A DNA stretch of 64,000 bases from Capsicum annuum (taxonomy: Eukaryota; Streptophyta; Magnoliopsida; Solanales; Solanaceae). How positions within the stretch are numbered: the first letter of the stretch is position 1; each line of letters starts with the position of its first letter. Of the stretch, positions 10,736 to 22,935 are shown one piece after another. The notes below the pieces were generated by a model. The model did not search any database, had not been told where the DNA came from, and worked only from the letters and a program-made list of their open reading frames with translations. The stretch covers positions 19,829,830 through 19,893,829 of the forward strand of contig NC_061119.1 of NCBI RefSeq assembly GCF_002878395.1. The letters are read 5' to 3'. A program made the translations under genes and the position numbers.

Positions 10736-12780
10736 ATAAATTAGAGTAATAATTAATAATTTAAATTATATGGAGACACAAAATTTTAGTTGACTCCAAT
10801 ACAACATAAATTGAGATATACTATCTGAAAAGAAATGAAAAGTAATATAAATCACAATAATTATTAGATTAAAATATATCAAATTTTTTTTTAAAAAAAA
10901 CTTTTCAAATTTTATCAATGTTATATAAATTGGAATAGAGGGAGTAAAATATATTACTTGAAAATTATGTCGTAGAAAGTCATATAAATTATAGTTATTA
11001 TCAACTTAAAATATCTAAACCTACATAATAAATTTGATTGATCTTCTCAAATATTTCATCAGTGCCACATAAATTGAGACAAAAATGTAACATATATTAC
11101 ATGAAAATTATGTAAAAGTAATATAAATCACTAATTAACAACTTGAAATATTTAAAAATCACATAAAAGAGTTTATTGACTCATAAAATTTAATCTATAC
11201 TTGAAATTAAGAAATTAACATAAGTTGAGCCCGTGCCAGTATCAAATTTTAACAATAGAGCAACTAATTAATAAAGTTTTACCAAACGTATTACCTAATT
11301 ATTTTCAGTTACAACTCTCATGTCCGAACACGCAAATGTTTTTATTCATAAAATCAATTTCAACACTAAGCTTATCACCTATTACCAATCAACCCCAAGT
11401 GAGCGCTTAGTATATAATTTTCCAAAGGACTTGATGAGCCTACAACACATTCTGGTGCTACAATCGATGTCAATCAATTATAAAGTTGACAATAATGTAA
11501 AAAACAGACTCAAGTGGTTAATCTGGATGATCATTTCACAGTCTATGATGGAAACAATGATTTTTCAAGTGGGACGTAAGAGAGCATTATGGTGTATATG
11601 AATAATTCTTTCATAAAGAAGATTCTATACTAGCTACCCCAATACAATCTTTTAATTCCTAGTAATCATTCTATACATAAAATAAAAACGTTGGAAAAGG
11701 TTACAACACAACATGCAACATATAAAAGGTAGGCAATTTGTCACGTAAATACCCAACCCCCTATGATTTTTTATGCAAAAAATATAGGCAATGTGATTGG
11801 TCTAACCATATTCATTATGTTTTCTAAAGAACCAATATGGTTGCATCAATTACAATACTAATTTAAAAAGACTAATGGCCAGAGAATATTTAATGGAACC
11901 GTTTGTAACTTCATGATGCACCTCATATAATATTCATGTGCCTAACCTAGGTACTTGGAACAAAATTTTAGCTCACAGCAAGGTATCAAACTTTATAATA
12001 CTAAAAATCCAAAAGAATATTCAATTCAGAAGTGGTAAGTTTGGTGCACTGCCAATTGGGAGAGCAGATAAATAACAAATCAACAGAGAACACAAAAGAG
12101 AAGTAGGATACGTCCATGGTCTAGCTAATAAACTATGACACCAAGCAAAACACTCAGTTGGGGAAACTTCGTAGACAGATTCTCATCGAATTAACCAGCG
12201 TGCAAAAACTTACGTGCTAATTTTTACATACATCTGTTAACAAAAAATTTAAAAACAAAGGGAAGACATAATTTACAGGCATAACTATTTGACAAGAATT
12301 ATTACCAAGGATCTCAAAGGGTATAATAGAGTGATCAACGATGAGGACCAATAGCAAAAGGAACACAGTTACTCAGGCAACCAACACACCTTGGTTGTCA
12401 ATCTGTTGTACATAACCATAGAAGTTTCTGCAAACGAATTAATAAACATGAGTATGAGCATACGCAGGGAACAAGTATTATCTCAAGGAATAAAAACACA
12501 TTTTTGGAAATATTAAGATATAAGAGAACGTATTGAACTGATTCAAGAACATTTGAGTTCATACAAAGCAGACAACTAACAGAAAGTAGCAACAAAATTA
12601 AAGGGTACTCAGTCCCAGTTTACTTTTCCTAGAAGCAAGTGATGAGTAGGTCCGCGTGACTAGGCCACTCCATTTAAAAAGTGGAGGCTTACCGAGTAAT
12701 TAATTAAACAAATTATGTACACAAATGAAATCCAACAGATTTTGTCCTGATCTGCTTAGCAGATAAAGGGCATAGAGAAC
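10736..12780. other. Intergenic, AT-rich, some MITE-like fragments
   Basis: Between 10740 and 11160 phrases such as CATAAATTGAGAC and GGAATAGAGGGAGTA recur with variation; the latter resembles the terminal motif of Stowaway-type MITEs, so this may be a decayed MITE cluster. From 11200 to 12780 there is no credible coding exon, RNA gene or repeat. Open frames at 11225-11601 and 12398-12595 have no family features. This is also the upstream region of the transporter gene. Confidence 0.4.
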
Positions 12781-12804
12781 GAAAATAGTGTGAGAGAATT
12801 TGTC

Positions 12805-12812
12805 TATATATA
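12805..12812 (+). promoter_or_regulatory. Likely TATA box of the transporter gene
   Basis: TATATATA lies 87-94 bp upstream of the ATG at 12899, in a suitable place for a core promoter with a leader of roughly 60 nt. No other core element was identified. Confidence 0.55.
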
Positions 12813-12898
12813 CAGAAAAGCAGCAGTTACTTATGCTGCACTTCTGCCCTTACAATAGTAGTGCTCTCAAAGAGGTTAAGCTTTGTTGCAAGTAAACA

Positions 12899-14867
12899 AT
12901 GGCAGTACTTAAACTGTACAACACAGCAAAACCCTTCCTTGCTGTCATTTTTCTCCAATTTGGTCTAGCAGGCATGGATATCCTCACCAAAGTGGCCTTG
13001 AATGAAGGAATGAGTAACTATGTATTCGTTGTGTACCGCCATGCAGTTGCCACTTTGGTTATCGCTCCTTTTGCAATAATTCTAGACAAGTATGTCTCAC
13101 CCTCCCTCCCTATGTTCAATTAACGTGTTTGCAACTACAATTCAAAGTCTATTTCTTAGTAGAAGAAAGACAGAATACAAAAAGTGTTTCTTAGTATTCC
13201 CCCTAGAGAGAATAATAGCAAGCTTAATATCTCTTAACAGGAAAGTACGGCCAAAGATGACTCTCTCAATATTTGCCAAGTTGGTACTTCTTAGCATACT
13301 GGAGTAAGCCTTAAACACTCAAATCACTTTTTCTCCATCCCATCAATATCTAACATAAGCATGTCTCTCTTAATCAACAGGCCCGTCATCGACCAGAATC
13401 TCTATTCTATTGGCCTGAAATACACAACAGCAACTTTTGCAGCTGCAATGTGCAACATTCTTCCTGCCATTACTTTTATAATGGCCTGGATATTCAGGTA
13501 AATTATATGCTTTGCCTCATTCTATAGATATAATTACACATAATCACTAGCAAATATGAACTAACAAGAAAATCCCAAGATGGATTTTTGCCAGAAGAAT
13601 AATTCCCAAATTATGATGTTAATTCATTTTGCACATATATTATTTGTTCTAGGCTTGAGAAGGTGAAGCTTACAAGCATCCGCAGCCAAGCCAAAATAGT
13701 TGGGACTGTTGCCACAGTGGCAGGAGCCATGATCATGACACTAGTACGAGGCCCAATAGTTGACCTATTTTGGACAAAAGGATATGTCGGTCAAGAAGCT
13801 CAAAGTGGTGGGTTAAATCTAAGTCATGCTATCAAAGGTTCCATCATGATAACAATTGGGTGCTTCAGTTGGGCTGCATTCATGATTTTGCAGGTAAAGA
13901 TAGAACTTAGTTAGCAATAAGTAATTAGTAAGTAAGCATTATATCTGACTCTAGTACTCTATGTGCAGGCAATCACACTGCGGACCTATCCTGCTGAGCT
14001 CTCGCTCACTGCTTGGATATGTTTGTTGGGAACAGCTGAGGGAGCTATAGTAGCAATGGTAATGGAGAGAGGAAAAACTGCAGTGTGGGCTATAAACTGG
14101 GACTCTAAGTTTCTTGCAGCTGTATATAGTGTAAGTTAAATGTGGTTAAATCTTCTTAGAACACGAGCATACTAAGAATTTCAGAAGTACCCATTCTTTG
14201 GATGTTTATCCAACTATATGTGACAGAACATGTTATCTGGAAGCTGCTTATGCTTCGTCAAATTTCATGAATTTAAAGATCGATGTTCCCTAATCACTGT
14301 CGCAAGCAACTTACCTCTGCAAAATGAGAGAAGTTGGGGGAAAAAATCTTGAAGCATAGTTTTTACCGATCAGCGATCACTAATAAAGTTAAGCCTATTA
14401 AAAGCTAATCACTTTCGATGTCACAATCCAGGGAATATTCTGTTCAGGACTTGCATATTACATCCAAGGAGTCATAATGAAAGTCAGAGGCCCTGTTTTC
14501 GTCACAGCTTTTAATCCATTAAGCATGGTTATTGTAGCTATATTGAGTACAATCATTCTACGTGAACAACTAAACCTGGGAAGGTAATTCTTATAACCGT
14601 TAAAGATCTTATAAGCTACGCCCCAACACAAACTATAATGAAACTTTTTTTTGCAGGGTACTTGGTGCTATTGTAATTGTTGTCGGCCTTTACATAGTCC
14701 TGTGGGGTAAAAGCAAGGATCAGAAATCTCCATCCCTCGATGAGCAAGAATTACCAACACAGGAAATGACACATGAAACCAAAATTGACAAGGAAAATTT
14801 AAGTCAGACAGTTATCCACATCAATCCATCGAGAGGAACAACTGCTACTGCAGATGAAAGCATATAA
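12899..14867 (+). CDS. WAT1/UMAMIT-type (nodulin MtN21/EamA) transporter
   Basis: Seven exons give an uninterrupted 378-residue protein: 12899-13089, 13241-13303, 13381-13497, 13653-13893, 13969-14130, 14432-14583 and 14657-14867, each intron GT-AG. Family landmarks are in order: PFLAVIFLQFGLAGMDIL at the N-terminus, YRHAVATLVIAPFA, RPKMTLSIFAK, EPVIDQNLY, KYTTATFAAAMCNILPAITF, then after a hydrophilic loop a second EamA repeat with ITIGCFSWAAFMILQ, YPAELSLTAWICL, GVIMKVRGPVFVTAFNPLSM and VIVVGLYIVLWGKSKD. About ten hydrophobic segments are present and the tail is polar. Length and exon pattern are normal. Plant relatives are membrane exporters/facilitators of amino acids or auxin; the substrate here cannot be read from sequence. 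It most resembles, from memory, the Arabidopsis UMAMIT12/14 branch. It has its own promoter and no operon-like neighbours. Confidence 0.93.
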
Positions 14868-16324
14868 TGATTTTCTATTTGAGGCTTAAGGAGGTCCGGC
14901 TATCCGCTATAGAACAGTCTCTTCATCTAAGAAATGAGCTTCTCTTCAGATGCATCTTCAATTAGTAATTATTAGTTTTTATATATAAAGAGGAGTTTCT
15001 TTCTGGTCTAAGGGAAGGAAAAAATAATCTCAAGCTGTCAACCAAATTTCAGCATGTGACCAAAATTTAGGCCAGTTAAACAACCATTTTTGGAAACTTC
15101 TTTCTTAAGTACAGAATAACTAAACTATGTTAAGCCAATAGGCTTTTTCTTTTGGTTTGTTGAATGGATACTAAACCCTGTATAAATTATTGTAACAGCC
15201 ATAATCATGCTGAGACTTGTAGAATGTAGATAAGTTGGTTCTTGAACTTCAGATCTGCAATACTGAAGTTCTATCTGAAAATATTTTCTGTGCCAAAAAT
15301 CAGTGTCTAGAAAGTTTGAACCAGTCAGTCTTAACAGTTACTCAGTTGTACAGGTTGGACCAATAAAGATTAATTGACATTACGGTACGTTACAAATACT
15401 ATTAGGTCGCCGATCATTAACCTATCAAAGATGGACAAAGATGACTTCCCCAAAAGAGAAAAATAAAGGAACTAAACAAAGGGACCTAAAGGCCTTTAGA
15501 AGGCCACATTAGTGCATCAACATTAGAAGCACATGATGAATAGCACCATTGCTTGTTTACTATAGTATGAGAAAATTGTGGTCCTCTTCCATATTCTTCC
15601 TCGTTGGAAAAAGAAGGTAAAAATGTAAAATCATTCTTGTTCTTGGTTCATCTATGTTAACCATCTGTGTAACGAATTGCAACAGATTTCTTTTGATAAG
15701 CAGGACTTGTAACAAATTAAGAGAGGGGGATGAATGTGTATGTGGGGCAACTCAAATTACTGCAACAGATATGTTAACATGATAAGAGTTTGAAACTTGC
15801 TCTATTTAGGCTCCTAACCAATTTTCGGCCTTCAGGTTACTAGAGAGACATGAATCTAAAACAAATATCTCACATGTTTAACAAGAGAAAGCCATCTCAT
15901 CTCTTCCAGACATCACAATTCGCAACGTGAACAAGCACATACTATCATCAGTTTATGTATCAAACTGTTGTGAAAGTTGGAAAATTCAAAACCATATCAA
16001 GCATTCAAAGTCAGACTATTGGCATTCACGTGAAACAAAAAATTGCAATTTGAAGACTGATGCTTACACCACTAACAGACACTTACACCACTAACAGACA
16101 CCAACTTTCAAGTACTAACAGCCAAGCTTAGTCTCACTTTTTACCAATACAACATGAGTTGTCTATTACTCATCAATATATGTTACAAACATTCATGTTC
16201 AGACGTGTCAAAAAATGACTCATTTGTAATAACTTATAACACATACGATATTCACCAAATTGAAGATTAAAATTAATGAACTAATGTACCCTAAATTTAA
16301 TGTCTAAATTTTCTACTTACAAAA
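14868..16324. other. 3' flank of the transporter and intergenic sequence
   Basis: The first few hundred bases should hold the transporter 3'UTR, but no canonical AATAAA is in a decisive place. The rest has no credible gene. A 19-20 bp direct duplication (TTACACCACTAACAGACAC) sits near 16065-16102. Confidence 0.5.
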
Positions 16325-16390
16325 GAACAACAATAACACTTCAAACCAAACTAGTTGGGGTCAACTATATAATCCTCATACTCATTTCGC
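16325..16390 (-). mobile_element. Retroposon 3'-tail fragment
   Basis: Read on the minus strand, TATAGTTGACCCCAACTAGTTTGG followed by a TTGTTGTT-like tail matches the widely repeated 3' tail of a plant non-LTR retroposon (SINE or LINE). Only the tail is present. Confidence 0.5.
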
Positions 16391-17093
16391 TTCATTTGAA
16401 AAACTTTATAACTTCTAATTAACATTTTCTTTAATTCCTTCCAATATGATATACCATCAAACTAGCATTTTAAAATTCCATTTCACATAAATGGGAGAAA
16501 GGAGTATCATTCTATATGAAGTGAAAAGGTAATTGAACTTTATACTTCAATGTGTACATGCACTTGCCTAAATCTTTATGTACCACACTTAATACTCTTA
16601 TCCTTATCTAATTCACCAGATATCCTTTTTTACTTTGTCCTAGCTTAATTGATTCTTTACGCCAAGTTCAAAAGTTTTACCATCTCTAAGAGTACTTCTT
16701 TATAATTGATAGTTTACACAATCTTAGCCTACGGATGCTAGCTATTTAGCGGTGTACTACAGTTTTAACAACTGAATATTTATAAGGACAATTTAACTCC
16801 CTTCTTCACATAAAATCTTGTGTGAAATATTTCCTTATTAATCCGTATCTGTTCGAAAAAGAATTGACATATTTCTATATTTGGAAACATCTATCAATAA
16901 ACTTCCCATTATACCCTTAATGAAACACTTTTTGTTGCAAAACAAGTGTCTCCCATGTTTAAGACGACAAGTTTCAAAAGTCTCTAGTTTTAACTTACAT
17001 CCATGTCGAGCCAAACTATGTCATATAGATTGAAACAGAGAGAGAAACAACTATTTTAAACATGTCTCTAGACTCTAGTTAAACCTAGTACAT

Positions 17094-17200
17094 TGAAATG
17101 CAAGGTAAGGCTGCGTACGATACACCCTTGTGGTGGGGCCCTTCCCCGGACACTGCACATAGCGGTAGCTTTAGTGCACCGGGCTGCCCTTTTATTTTCT
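17094..17200 (+). mobile_element. SINE, 3' half only
   Basis: GGTAAGGCTGCGTACGATAC, ACCCTTGTGGTGGGGCCC, TTCCCCGGACACTGC, ATAGCGGTAGCTTTAGTG and CACCGGGCTGCCCTTTTA reproduce the 3' part of a common Solanaceae tRNA-derived SINE. The tRNA-like head with its promoter boxes is absent, so this copy is 5'-truncated. It belongs to the same family as the element at 8118-8270. Confidence 0.8.
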
Positions 17201-17379
17201 TCTCTTTCTCCGTATAGGCTTTTCCCCTTGCTTTTCAAATATGGTAAGGGTGAAAAGAAAATAAATGTTGATGCATGCGGAAAATGTGAATCTGAAACAT
17301 AGGCAGAGATCATGGATCATTGAATAATATCAAACTTGTCTATTTTTCCAATTAAGAAACTAAAATCATAAACATCCCA

Positions 17380-17625
17380 TCCATTATCAATGTCTTTATC
17401 ACTGTTCCTCTTTTGAATGCTTTGTACTGCTTTCCTTGTAAATTGTCGTGTTTTCTTCAATCTTTTTCCTTTCCATAACTACTTTGAATTGCTACACTTA
17501 AGCCAAGGATCCTTCTAAACAGCCTCTCTACCTCCCCATGAGGTACGGGTAAGGTTTGTGTACACTCTACACTTTGTAAACCCCCCACTTGTGGGATTCC
17601 ACTAGGTATGTTGTCGTTGTTGATG
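17380..17625 (+). mobile_element. RTE LINE 3'-end fragment
   Basis: AAGCCAAGGATCCTTCTAAACAGCCTCTCTACC, continuing to GGGTAAGGTTTGTGTACACT, CCCCCCACTTGTGGGATTCC and a (TTG)-rich end near 17620, is the usual 3' end of plant RTE LINEs, shared with Au-like SINEs. The T-rich sequence from about 17390 fits the LINE 3'UTR. No reverse transcriptase is attached. Confidence 0.7.
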
Positions 17626-17769
17626 TTGTAAGGGGCACTGAATAGATGATATAATCTCTTTTCAACATATTGAGTATCTCTAATGACTTAATCACTTCAA
17701 ATTAGGTCAGAATCTTACTGCCAGTATGTCACCTTTGCAGTCACTGCCTTGGAACCACTCCCAACTTTG

Positions 17770-18149
17770 CCCACAAAATTTATAGCTTCCGTGGACATGA
17801 CAAATTAATTTGATTTAACTAATAAATTTGATGAAAATTCACTTTGAGATCCTAAATTTGTAATGTATGAATGATCTTGTTCCGGCTTCAATATACAGGT
17901 TTCAGGAGAGTTATAATTATGAAAATACACGTTCTGCAGGCTTAGTATCATGAATTAATTTTCCCACAAAATTTATAGCTTCCGCGGACATGACAAATTA
18001 ATTTGATTTAACTAATAAATGTGATGAAAATTCACTTTGAGATCCTAAATTCGTAATGTATGATCGATCTGGTTCCAGCTTTACTATACAGGTTTCAGGA
18101 GAGTTATAATTATGAAAATACACGTTCTGCAGGCTTAGTATCATGAATT
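17770..18149. repeat. Tandem duplication, 193 bp period
   Basis: The block starting CCCACAAAATTTATAGCTTCC and ending CAGGCTTAGTATCATGAATT occurs at 17770-17956 and again at 17963-18149, offset exactly 193 bp at both ends, with only a handful of substitutions and one indel. It lies directly downstream (in the minus direction) of the TDBD gene stop codon and may form part of its 3'UTR. Confidence 0.92.
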
Positions 18150-18299
18150 CTTGCTGCAGTTTCTGCCAATGGAGTCCCCAAAAAAAAAATTCTGGATCAA
18201 CCACGATTTATAGGGCTGCAAAATAGTAAAGAGTACATCTATATATGGTATGCAGATGCAGACACATTTTTGCATCATACCTTGCAGATGGATTCCTCT

Positions 18300-20224
18300 T
18301 TATGACAGTCTTCTGACCTCATCCTTCCCATATATACGCTGAAGTTCACGTGTAGCAGCTAGAAAAGATTCTGAAGAAATAAGAAAAGATGCCAACATGA
18401 GGAAAAAATACACATTCTAGATTATAAAGAGCTCTCAGTTAATTAAGACACCTTTCCAGATGCGAAATGATTTTTGGTTAATGGGAGATCCAGTAATTGT
18501 CTGAATAACTTCAAATAATAAATCCTGTGGTGTGTTCCTGAGCTCCTGAACAATCCCGTAGATTGTCTTCCCATTCTCGAAGTATATATGATTATTAGGG
18601 TGTTTTGTCTTACAACCAGCATGGCGCTCAAACTCATAAGCATTAATTGCCTACATGTAGAAGTTACACCATATCTAATCAGTAAATTGTGCAACAAGCT
18701 GGTCCTGCAATAACGAAAATTGGCATTAAATGTACCTTGGAAAAATTACATGATTGACAGCTACAGAGGTAACCAGAGCCTTTTATAATACCACGGAGTT
18801 CCTTCTACCATAAAAAGGGAGAATAGTGTCATCTCGTGAACATCACAGTGTCAAAGATAAAACTCATAAAATGTTAAGTTCACCTCTCTGGACCAAGCTA
18901 TATACTTGACAGGCACTCCATCTAACATACCAGTCGAGAGCAAACTTCTCACATTTGAAGGGAAACTGTTCGAAGGAGGCTTTTTAGTTGGTTTCTGCTC
19001 CTTTTTAGAAATAAATTCCTTACTGCCAGCCATTTGAGCAGCACTTGTAACTGTATCAGAATTTGACTCAACCAGTCGCTTTCCAGCAACAATATCCGAT
19101 TGTTGGCCTGAAGACTGACTCATTAATAAGTCATAACTGCAAATCAGCCCTCCAGAAGAGTTTATATCATCATCTTCATTGAATCCACCAAAGGATATGA
19201 TATTGCTTTCCCCCCTGCCAAATGATTGGCTCATTGATATATTATTATTTTCAACTTTACTATAGGTCAGACTCACTGATATGGTATTGTCATTGACTTT
19301 GCTGTAGCAGTGGCTCATAGGTGGACTGGCGTCAGTGATCTTATTAAGAGTTTCGCCAATTGATGTAATATTGCTATCATCATTACTGAATTGCTGATCC
19401 ATTGATATGGAAGTATTATTGTCATTGAATGAGTGACCCACTGATATAGTGCTATCATTCTCTCTGCTAAAACTTTGATTCAGCATAGTAATATTGCTTT
19501 CATCTTTACAGAAAGGGTGACTCATTGACAGTGAGTTGCTCTCCTTGAAGCTATGACCCCCTGATATTTCATTGCTATCCACCTTGTTAAAAGGTTGACC
19601 CATAGATATGAAATTGTTGTCTTCCCTATTAAATGTGTCACCTAATGACATCATATGATCATCACCTCCGTTATAAGAGAGTCCCGTACCTATGCAATGA
19701 TCCTCAGCCTTACTAAAAGCATGATCTGTTGGCATTGCATTGCTGATCCCTCTGGTATCGGTATCACCCATTGAAATAGGCATGAAATTCCCAGCCTCCT
19801 TCACCTGGCTAACTTTAACCTTTCTGATACCACTATAGTTAAGACCTAATCTAGGATCCTCCAGTGTATGGGATATGGATAAACCAAATGAGGAATCACT
19901 TCCAAATGAATCTTCCATCACTTTTCTAGCTATAGTCATGTTGCCTAAGCCAACAGATGGAACAATGTTGTCATCAAAGCTGAGCGATCTTGCGCTTTCA
20001 TTGTCAAAGTGCCTTTCTGCATATTGGCCTGGTACTGGTACTGAGTGGAAACCAGGAGTGCTCATCCAGGGAGCAATATTGGAACTTACAAGTCCAGAGA
20101 ACAAACTGTGATTAGGTACTTCGATGGCTTGCTTCTTGTTGGGAAGCAATTCAGGCTCGATGCCATCCATGAACCATTGATGGGAGCGTTTGGGCTCAAG
20201 CGTGGAGGAGTTATCATAAGCCAT
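18300..20224 (-). CDS. Nuclear-type protein with two Tify-domain-binding (TDBD) modules
   Basis: Four coding exons on the minus strand, all GT-AG: 20224-18884, 18801-18736, 18650-18452 and 18370-18300, giving 558 residues. The N-terminus has EPKRSHQWFMDGIEPEL and NKKQAIEV, shared with an uncharacterised plant family (Arabidopsis At5g59830-like, from memory). Residues ~170-345 hold about ten imperfect Ser/Asn-rich repeats of ~18 residues (ISMxxxFxxxDSN type). The C-terminus has VRSLLSTGMLDGVPVKYIA followed by SGYLCSCQSC, then YEFERHAGCKTKHPNNHIYF, and ends FRIWKESFLAATRELQRIY. In NINJA this type of domain binds TIFY/JAZ proteins; that this protein does so is inference. Exon 1 is open further upstream to GTG 20239 after a stop, so I start at ATG 20224, where the context is GAAATGG. 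A short extra N-terminal exon present in some relatives was not found. Confidence 0.9.
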
Positions 20225-20587
20225 TTCATATGGATTCACTTAGTCACTCAGAACTGCAAGATCTGCAAAGACTACAACAAAAAGATTGTGATTTGATATT
20301 TTACTGAGGAAAGGATTTTTACTGAAACTCTATGCTAGTTACTAAAGGGGAAGTGCAAGGTTAATCAATTGTGAATGACATTGCTTCTGTTTTCCAGGAT
20401 GAATGACATCCCTACAACATTCCTTTTCTTATTCAAGTTCTATTTGAAATTTAAGGATTTAAGAGAGAATATCTCGCAAAACATAGGAAGTTGATTTGAA
20501 CAATATAGAGAATTTTAAGGAACCAAGAACTTAATTTAGAAATGTGTTCAATTGAAAATAAATCTTAAAAAACAGTCTCAGTGCTAC

Positions 20588-20775
20588 TAGCTTATCAAAT
20601 ATCTACCTCTCTAAGCTTGAGACAAATTGTAACCAATAACACTAGCTTATCGATCTACCTTTCCCAGTTTGAGACGAGTTGTAGACTGTACTACTGGCTT
20701 ATCAGGTATCAACTATATAATGGCAGGATCAATATCTGTTTGCGACAAGTTGTAAGCAGTAACACTAGCTAATAA
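20588..20775 (+). repeat. Degenerate tandem repeat, ~58 bp unit, three copies
   Basis: Units share CTAGCTTATC...TCTACCT, then TTGAGAC(A/G)A(A/G)TTGTA and (A/G)TAACACTAGCT, with the third interrupted by a short insertion. It lies within the inferred leader intron. Confidence 0.6.
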
Positions 20776-20966
20776 AGTACCCACTCTAGGTTTAATTTTG
20801 CGAATCATATCTTTCTTCCTAAAATGGTATCTGTTCATCAGCTCGTCAGTTGCAGGAGATTAAAATTCCAAGAATTTGGTATTATGCTTGGAAGGTCTTA
20901 GCATAGTGCTTAAAATTCAAGGCCTGCCTCCAAAAAGATAATAGTTCTAGTTCTGTCTAAGCATTG

Positions 20967-21355
20967 TGTTAGGATCTATAGAGAAGGATCGATTCACAGG
21001 GCAATACATAGATTCAACTCATTAAAGGGAGGCTAAAACCTAAGAGTTTAATGGAAGAGAGAACTCCGATCTCTTCAGCTCCTTAAAATCCCTTGGTTTT
21101 TCTGAAATATGACTTATTGATTTATTCTTGAAAAAAATCTTTAAATAGGATTCATAAGCCTAATCTCTATGAAAGTAGGAAACATAAAAGCCTATTCTAG
21201 AAAGTCTAATCCTTATAAAAGTAGAAAATATAAAACCCTATTCTATACTAATAACGATAGCAAAAGTAAATCCTCTTCTAGTTCTAGAATAATAAATAAA
21301 TCTACTAATAATATAGTTAATTTCTTATTATAGTTGTCTTCACGCATCCACAACA
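20967..21355 (-). mobile_element. Solo LTR with TSD CATTG
   Basis: A 389 bp block reads TGTTAGGATC...CCACAACA on the plus strand and is flanked by CATTG at 20962-20966 and 21356-21360, a perfect 5 bp duplication. Read on the minus strand it runs TGTTGTGG...CCTAACA, with a TATA-like TATTTAAA and a following AATAAA, so the LTR is probably transcribed toward minus. No internal retroelement sequence is attached. It sits within the inferred leader intron of the TDBD gene. Confidence 0.88.
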
Positions 21356-21833
21356 CATTGATATGACCAACCTAAGTTTGTTAAAGAGAAGCATTATGAA
21401 TGTTAAGGATTTTTTTACAAAGAAATTATGAACATCTTTTTCTTAAACTGAAATTATGAACACAATGATTCGACAATGGGGGTTCCAAGTTCACAATTGA
21501 TCTAATCTGATGATACCTCTGGAGACCAATATGATCAGAATTTTCGTAGTCAAGCAAGTATGCAGAGAAGGGGATAATGATATAAGTTGCTCCATATAGA
21601 CTAAACCAACTCGATGTTTGTCTTTTGTATTGTTACCTGACATCCATTTAACCTAAAATGACGTCAAATTTTGATTACGAATTGCAGTTGATTCAGAAGG
21701 ACGGATGAAAGACGAATAGACCAATAAAAATTGGAAATATCAATAGTGACAAGCAAATGTAGTATCGGTATCTCTAAAATGTGCAAGAGCGTTGAACCAG
21801 GTATCCTATAAATTAGGTCTTCCGAAATATACG

Positions 21834-21916
21834 AAAGAATATCGGAAACTAGAGTTGAAACATAAACAGAATGCACCAAAGAATATCGGAAACTAGAGTT
21901 GAACACAAACAGAATG
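21834..21916 (+). repeat. Short tandem duplication, 44 bp period
   Basis: AAAGAATATCGGAAACTAGA and the following GTTGAA(A)CA.AAACAGAATG are present at 21834-21872 and 21878-21916. Confidence 0.8.
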
Positions 21917-22169
21917 ACAAATTCGCTGTGAGTTCACTCCTAGAAATTTGATTCCTCCTCGTTCCTAATAGAAACAAAACCGTTGTGCATTGATTTTCCT
22001 ATGTCACAGAAATTCACAAAGCATGACAGAACTATTTTATACACTTTTAACTCTTTGCACAAGTTGCTTAGAGTACCAAATTAGCAACTTTTAGATAGTC
22101 AAAACACTCATTGCAACTGCACTGCAACACCTTTAAAAGAACCAGATAAATCTCGTCCACTTCAGCTAA

Positions 22170-22935
22170 GATTCATTAAGCTTTTTTCACTTACCTTTTA
22201 CTTGTCACATTTCACATCACAAGAGTCAAATTGACTAATCTCCGAAGCTAAATTTAACTAAATAAATTCAATATCTTAAATTTAAGATTTAAATATTCGA
22301 AAACTACCCAAAAAAAAAATACTATAAGTTGCAATCATTCAAATGTTAGTCAAAGTACATACAGTTTGACTCCCAATAAACAAAACATTTGGTTGCCACA
22401 TTCCACTTCATTAGACTAATCTTCAAAGCTAAATGAACTAAATTAATTTAATATTCTAAATTCAAAATTTAAATATTCAAAAACTACACAAAAATACTAC
22501 AAGTCGCAATCCTTCAAATGTTAACCAAAGTCCATACAGTTTAGCTAGCTCTCGATAGACGAAACGTAACAAGTAAAAGTGTACATAAGGAGTACACTTC
22601 AACTATACTTTGCAACCAATGCTCATACAATTTTTCATCAATTCTTCAAGCTACTCCCTCCGATCACTTTTACTAGCCGCATTTCACTTCACTAGAGTCA
22701 GTGTAACTAATCTTCAAAGGTAAATTGAAATATATAAATTCAATCTTTCAAATTTAAAATCTAAATATTCAAAAACTATGCGAAAAAAAATACTTCAAGT
22801 TTAATACTTCAAATGTTAGTCAAAGTCCATACAGTTCGACTCTCGATAAACAAAACATTTGGTTGCCACATTCCACTTCATTACACTAATCTTCCAAGCT
22901 AAATTGAACTAAATTAATTTAATATTTTAAATTTA
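22170..22935. repeat. MITE-like repeat cluster (about four units)
   Basis: Four imperfect units share the order: ACTT.T(C/T)GC(C)ACATT(T/C)CAC, GACTAATCTTC.AAGCTAAAT, AAATTTAAATATTCAAAAACTA, ATACTACAAGTTGCAATC, CAAATGTTAGTCAAAGTCCATACAG and TCTCGATAAACAAAAC. They begin near 22190, 22385, 22660 and 22855. CTACTCCCTCCGATCACTTTTACT near 22651 resembles a Stowaway-type terminus. All lie within the inferred leader intron. Confidence 0.6.

Noticed and set aside
20225..20239. Five extra N-terminal codons for the TDBD protein, starting at 20239
   Set aside because: The first codon would be GTG, directly after an in-frame TAA. The next in-frame ATG, at 20224, has good context.
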